From positions 2,046,001 through 2,110,000 of the forward strand of contig NZ_JBHUNX010000001.1 of NCBI RefSeq assembly GCF_042685645.1: 64,000 nt of DNA, written 5' to 3'. The stretch's first letter is position 1. Each line of letters begins with the position of its first letter. The stretch comes from Salininema proteolyticum (GTDB lineage: Bacteria > Actinomycetota > Actinomycetes > Mycobacteriales > Micromonosporaceae). Shown here in pieces: positions 62,325 through 64,000 of this stretch. The position numbers were made by a program, and so were the translations under genes. The notes below the pieces were generated by a model. It did no database searches. It saw only the letters and a list, made by a program, of their open reading frames with translations, and had not been told where the DNA came from.

Positions 62325-63917
62325 CTAGTCTTCGAGGGTCACCGTGGCGACCGCGTTCGCGCCGATCGTCTCGCGCACCTGCGCCGCGACCTCGCCGGGA
62401 ACCTCGGCGTCGGTGCCCATGACCATGAAGGCCTCGCCGCCGGCGGCCTTGCGGGCCACCTGCATGGAGGCGATGTTGATCGACAGGTCGCCGAGCGTTC
62501 CGCCGATGAGGCCGATGACGCCGGGGTGGTCGGCGTAGCCGAGCATGAGCAGCGCGCCGTCCGCGTCGATGTCCAGGTCGAAGCCGTTGATCTCGACGAG
62601 CTTGAGCGTCTCGCCGGTGAGGCCCGCGACCGTGCCGGACACGGTGATGGTGCGGCCGTCGACCAGCGCTCCCCGCAGCGTGACCGTGTTCTGGTCGCCG
62701 CCGGCGGAGACGTGGATGCCCACGTCCACACCGCGCTGCTTGGCCACGAGCGGGGCGTTGACGTAGGTGACCGAGTCGGCCACCGAGGCGAACAGGCCCT
62801 TGGAGGCGGCCAGCTGGAGGATCGAGACGTCCTCTTCGGCGATGGTCCCCTTGACCTCGACGGTCACCGACTGCACCGCGCCGTCGGCCAGGGCGGTGAG
62901 AGTGCGTCCCAGACGCTCGGCGAGCGGCAGGTACGGGCGCACCTCCTCGGCGACGATGCCGCCGGCCTGCACGTTGACCGCGTCGGCGACGAACTCGCCC
63001 GCCAGGGCCAGCGCGACGCTCTTGGCGACGGCCAGGCCCGCGTTGTCCTGCGCCTCGCGGGTCGAGGCGCCCAGGTGCGGGGCGGCCACGACGTTGTCGA
63101 GGGTGAACAGGGGAGAGTCGGTGCACGGCTCGGAGACGAACACGTCGAGGCCCGCCGCGGCCACCCGGCCGGACTTGAGGGCCTCGTAGAGCGCGTCCTC
63201 GTCGATCAGCCCGCCGCGGGCGGCGTTGACGACGCGGACGCCGGGCTTGGCCTTGGCCAGCTGCTCGGCGCCGATGAGGCCCGCGGTCTCGGGAGTCTTG
63301 GGAAGGTGGATCGTGACGAAGTCCGACACCGCCAGGAGGTCCTCGAGGCTCAGCAGCTTGATGCCCAGCTGCGCGGCGCGCGAAGGCTGCACGAACGGGT
63401 CGTAGGCGACGATCTCGGTCTCGAAGGCCTTCATGCGCGCGGCGACGAGCTGGCCGATCTTGCCCAGCCCGATGACGCCGACTGTCTTGCCCCGGACCTC
63501 GACGCCGGTGAACTTCTTGCGGTCCCAGCGGCCCTCGCGCAGCGACTGGTCGGCGCGCGCGGTGTGGCGGGCGCTGGCCAGCAGCAGGTTGATCGCCTGT
63601 TCGGCGGCGGAGACGATATTGGAGGTCGGCGCGTTGACGACCATGACGCCGCGCTCGGTGGCGGCGGGAACGGCGACGTTGTCGAGTCCCACGCCGGCGC
63701 GGGCGACTACCTTGAGCTTGGGTGCGGCCTCCAGGGCGGCCGCGTCGATGGTGGTGGCGGAACGCACGATGACCGCTTCGGCGTCGGCGAGCGCCTCGTG
63801 CAGAGACGCCACGTCGGTGCCGTCGATCTCGCGGACGGTGAAGTCCCGGGAGATGACCTCGACGGCGGATTCGGCTAGCGGGTCTGCGATCACTACGACA
63901 GGTTGAGTGTCAACCAT
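62325..63917 (-). CDS. serA: D-3-phosphoglycerate dehydrogenase
   Basis: 530 residues, the long (type 1) form usual in actinobacteria. The substrate domain has VARAGVGLDNVAVPAATERGV; the NAD motif is GKTVGVIGLGKIGQLVAARM; catalytic Arg in VVNAARGGLIDEDAL and the His in APHLGASTREAQDNAG are intact. After the catalytic core come the intervening (ASB-like) domain and a C-terminal ACT domain (LLMLGYADHPGVIGLIGGTLG) expected to bind serine for feedback control. It starts the serine pathway. The ATG follows CCCC-rich DNA with a GAGGTAAT Shine-Dalgarno. Confidence 0.96.
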   Translation of the reverse strand: MVDTQPVVVIADPLAESAVEVISRDFTVREIDGTDVASLHEALADAEAVIVRSATTIDAAALEAAPKLKVVARAGVGLDNVAVPAATERGVMVVNAPTSNIVSAAEQAINLLLASARHTARADQSLREGRWDRKKFTGVEVRGKTVGVIGLGKIGQLVAARMKAFETEIVAYDPFVQPSRAAQLGIKLLSLEDLLAVSDFVTIHLPKTPETAGLIGAEQLAKAKPGVRVVNAARGGLIDEDALYEALKSGRVAAAGLDVFVSEPCTDSPLFTLDNVVAAPHLGASTREAQDNAGLAVAKSVALALAGEFVADAVNVQAGGIVAEEVRPYLPLAERLGRTLTALADGAVQSVTVEVKGTIAEEDVSILQLAASKGLFASVADSVTYVNAPLVAKQRGVDVGIHVSAGGDQNTVTLRGALVDGRTITVSGTVAGLTGETLKLVEINGFDLDIDADGALLMLGYADHPGVIGLIGGTLGDLSINIASMQVARKAAGGEAFMVMGTDAEVPGEVAAQVRETIGANAVATVTLED

Positions 63918-64000
63918 GGGGAATTACCTCGCTGAAAGCATCAGAAGACGGCGGACCGGGCGCGGCACTGCGTCGTCGTTGAAATCCCCATGGTACGTGC

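Overview
The window is a high-GC chromosomal segment (codon third positions almost all G/C, many GTG/TTG starts, several apparently leaderless genes) from an actinobacterium. Gene content (TlyA, four-domain S1, CoaE-GrpB fusion, ANTAR response regulator, TerC, EshA-like encapsulin) and overall flavour suggest Streptosporangiales, perhaps Nocardiopsidaceae; the family-level placement is inference only. No rRNA, tRNA, CRISPR array or prophage was seen. One intact insertion sequence is present.

Layout. 0-13 kb: housekeeping genes, namely tlyA (cut by the window edge) with two small upstream genes, an SCP2 protein, a HAD phosphatase overlapping a TPR protein with an Arg/Asp/Gly repeat tail, tyrS, an RNB exonuclease with C-terminal dsRNA-binding modules, an inactive NlpC/P60 relative, TerC behind a structured leader with a short leader peptide, an ABM-domain protein followed by a palindromic repeat array, a PH-like protein and uvrB. 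13-19 kb: a membrane-anchored duplicated-domain protein, then bioA-bioF-bioD and a convergent cytochrome P450 that share a palindromic operator motif. 19-26 kb: coaE-grpB, rpsA, polA and an ANTAR regulator.

26-35 kb: a complete lysine-to-crotonyl-CoA (lysine fermentation-type) pathway on two divergent arms. Leftward: kdd, kamD, kamE, kal, a MutL-type reactivase and an MFS carrier. Rightward: kamA and kce. A GTGA-TTAG-TCAC palindrome sits between the arms. L-lysine would be turned to beta-lysine (KamA), 3,5-diaminohexanoate (KamDE), 3-keto-5-aminohexanoate (Kdd), acetoacetate plus 3-aminobutyryl-CoA (Kce) and crotonyl-CoA (Kal).

35-46 kb: small hypotheticals, a spermidine-synthase-like protein, mutM, an APH-type kinase, msrA, an IS element that truncates a neighbouring gene, an alkyltransferase-like protein, a TPM-domain protein, a ThrE-type exporter and a tyrosine phosphatase. 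46-51 kb: a leftward set of Family 2B encapsulin shell gene, polyprenyl synthetase and ispH, followed by a YihY membrane protein. The shell gene is separated from the enzymes by a 20-bp perfect hairpin, while the polyprenyl synthetase and ispH overlap by 4 nt. This is the best candidate for an unusual system: a protein compartment tied to isoprenoid precursor supply. 51-64 kb: aspS, a CstA carrier, rarA, two small membrane-anchored proteins, a PrsW-type protease and branched-chain/serine biosynthesis (ilvE, leuB, serA).
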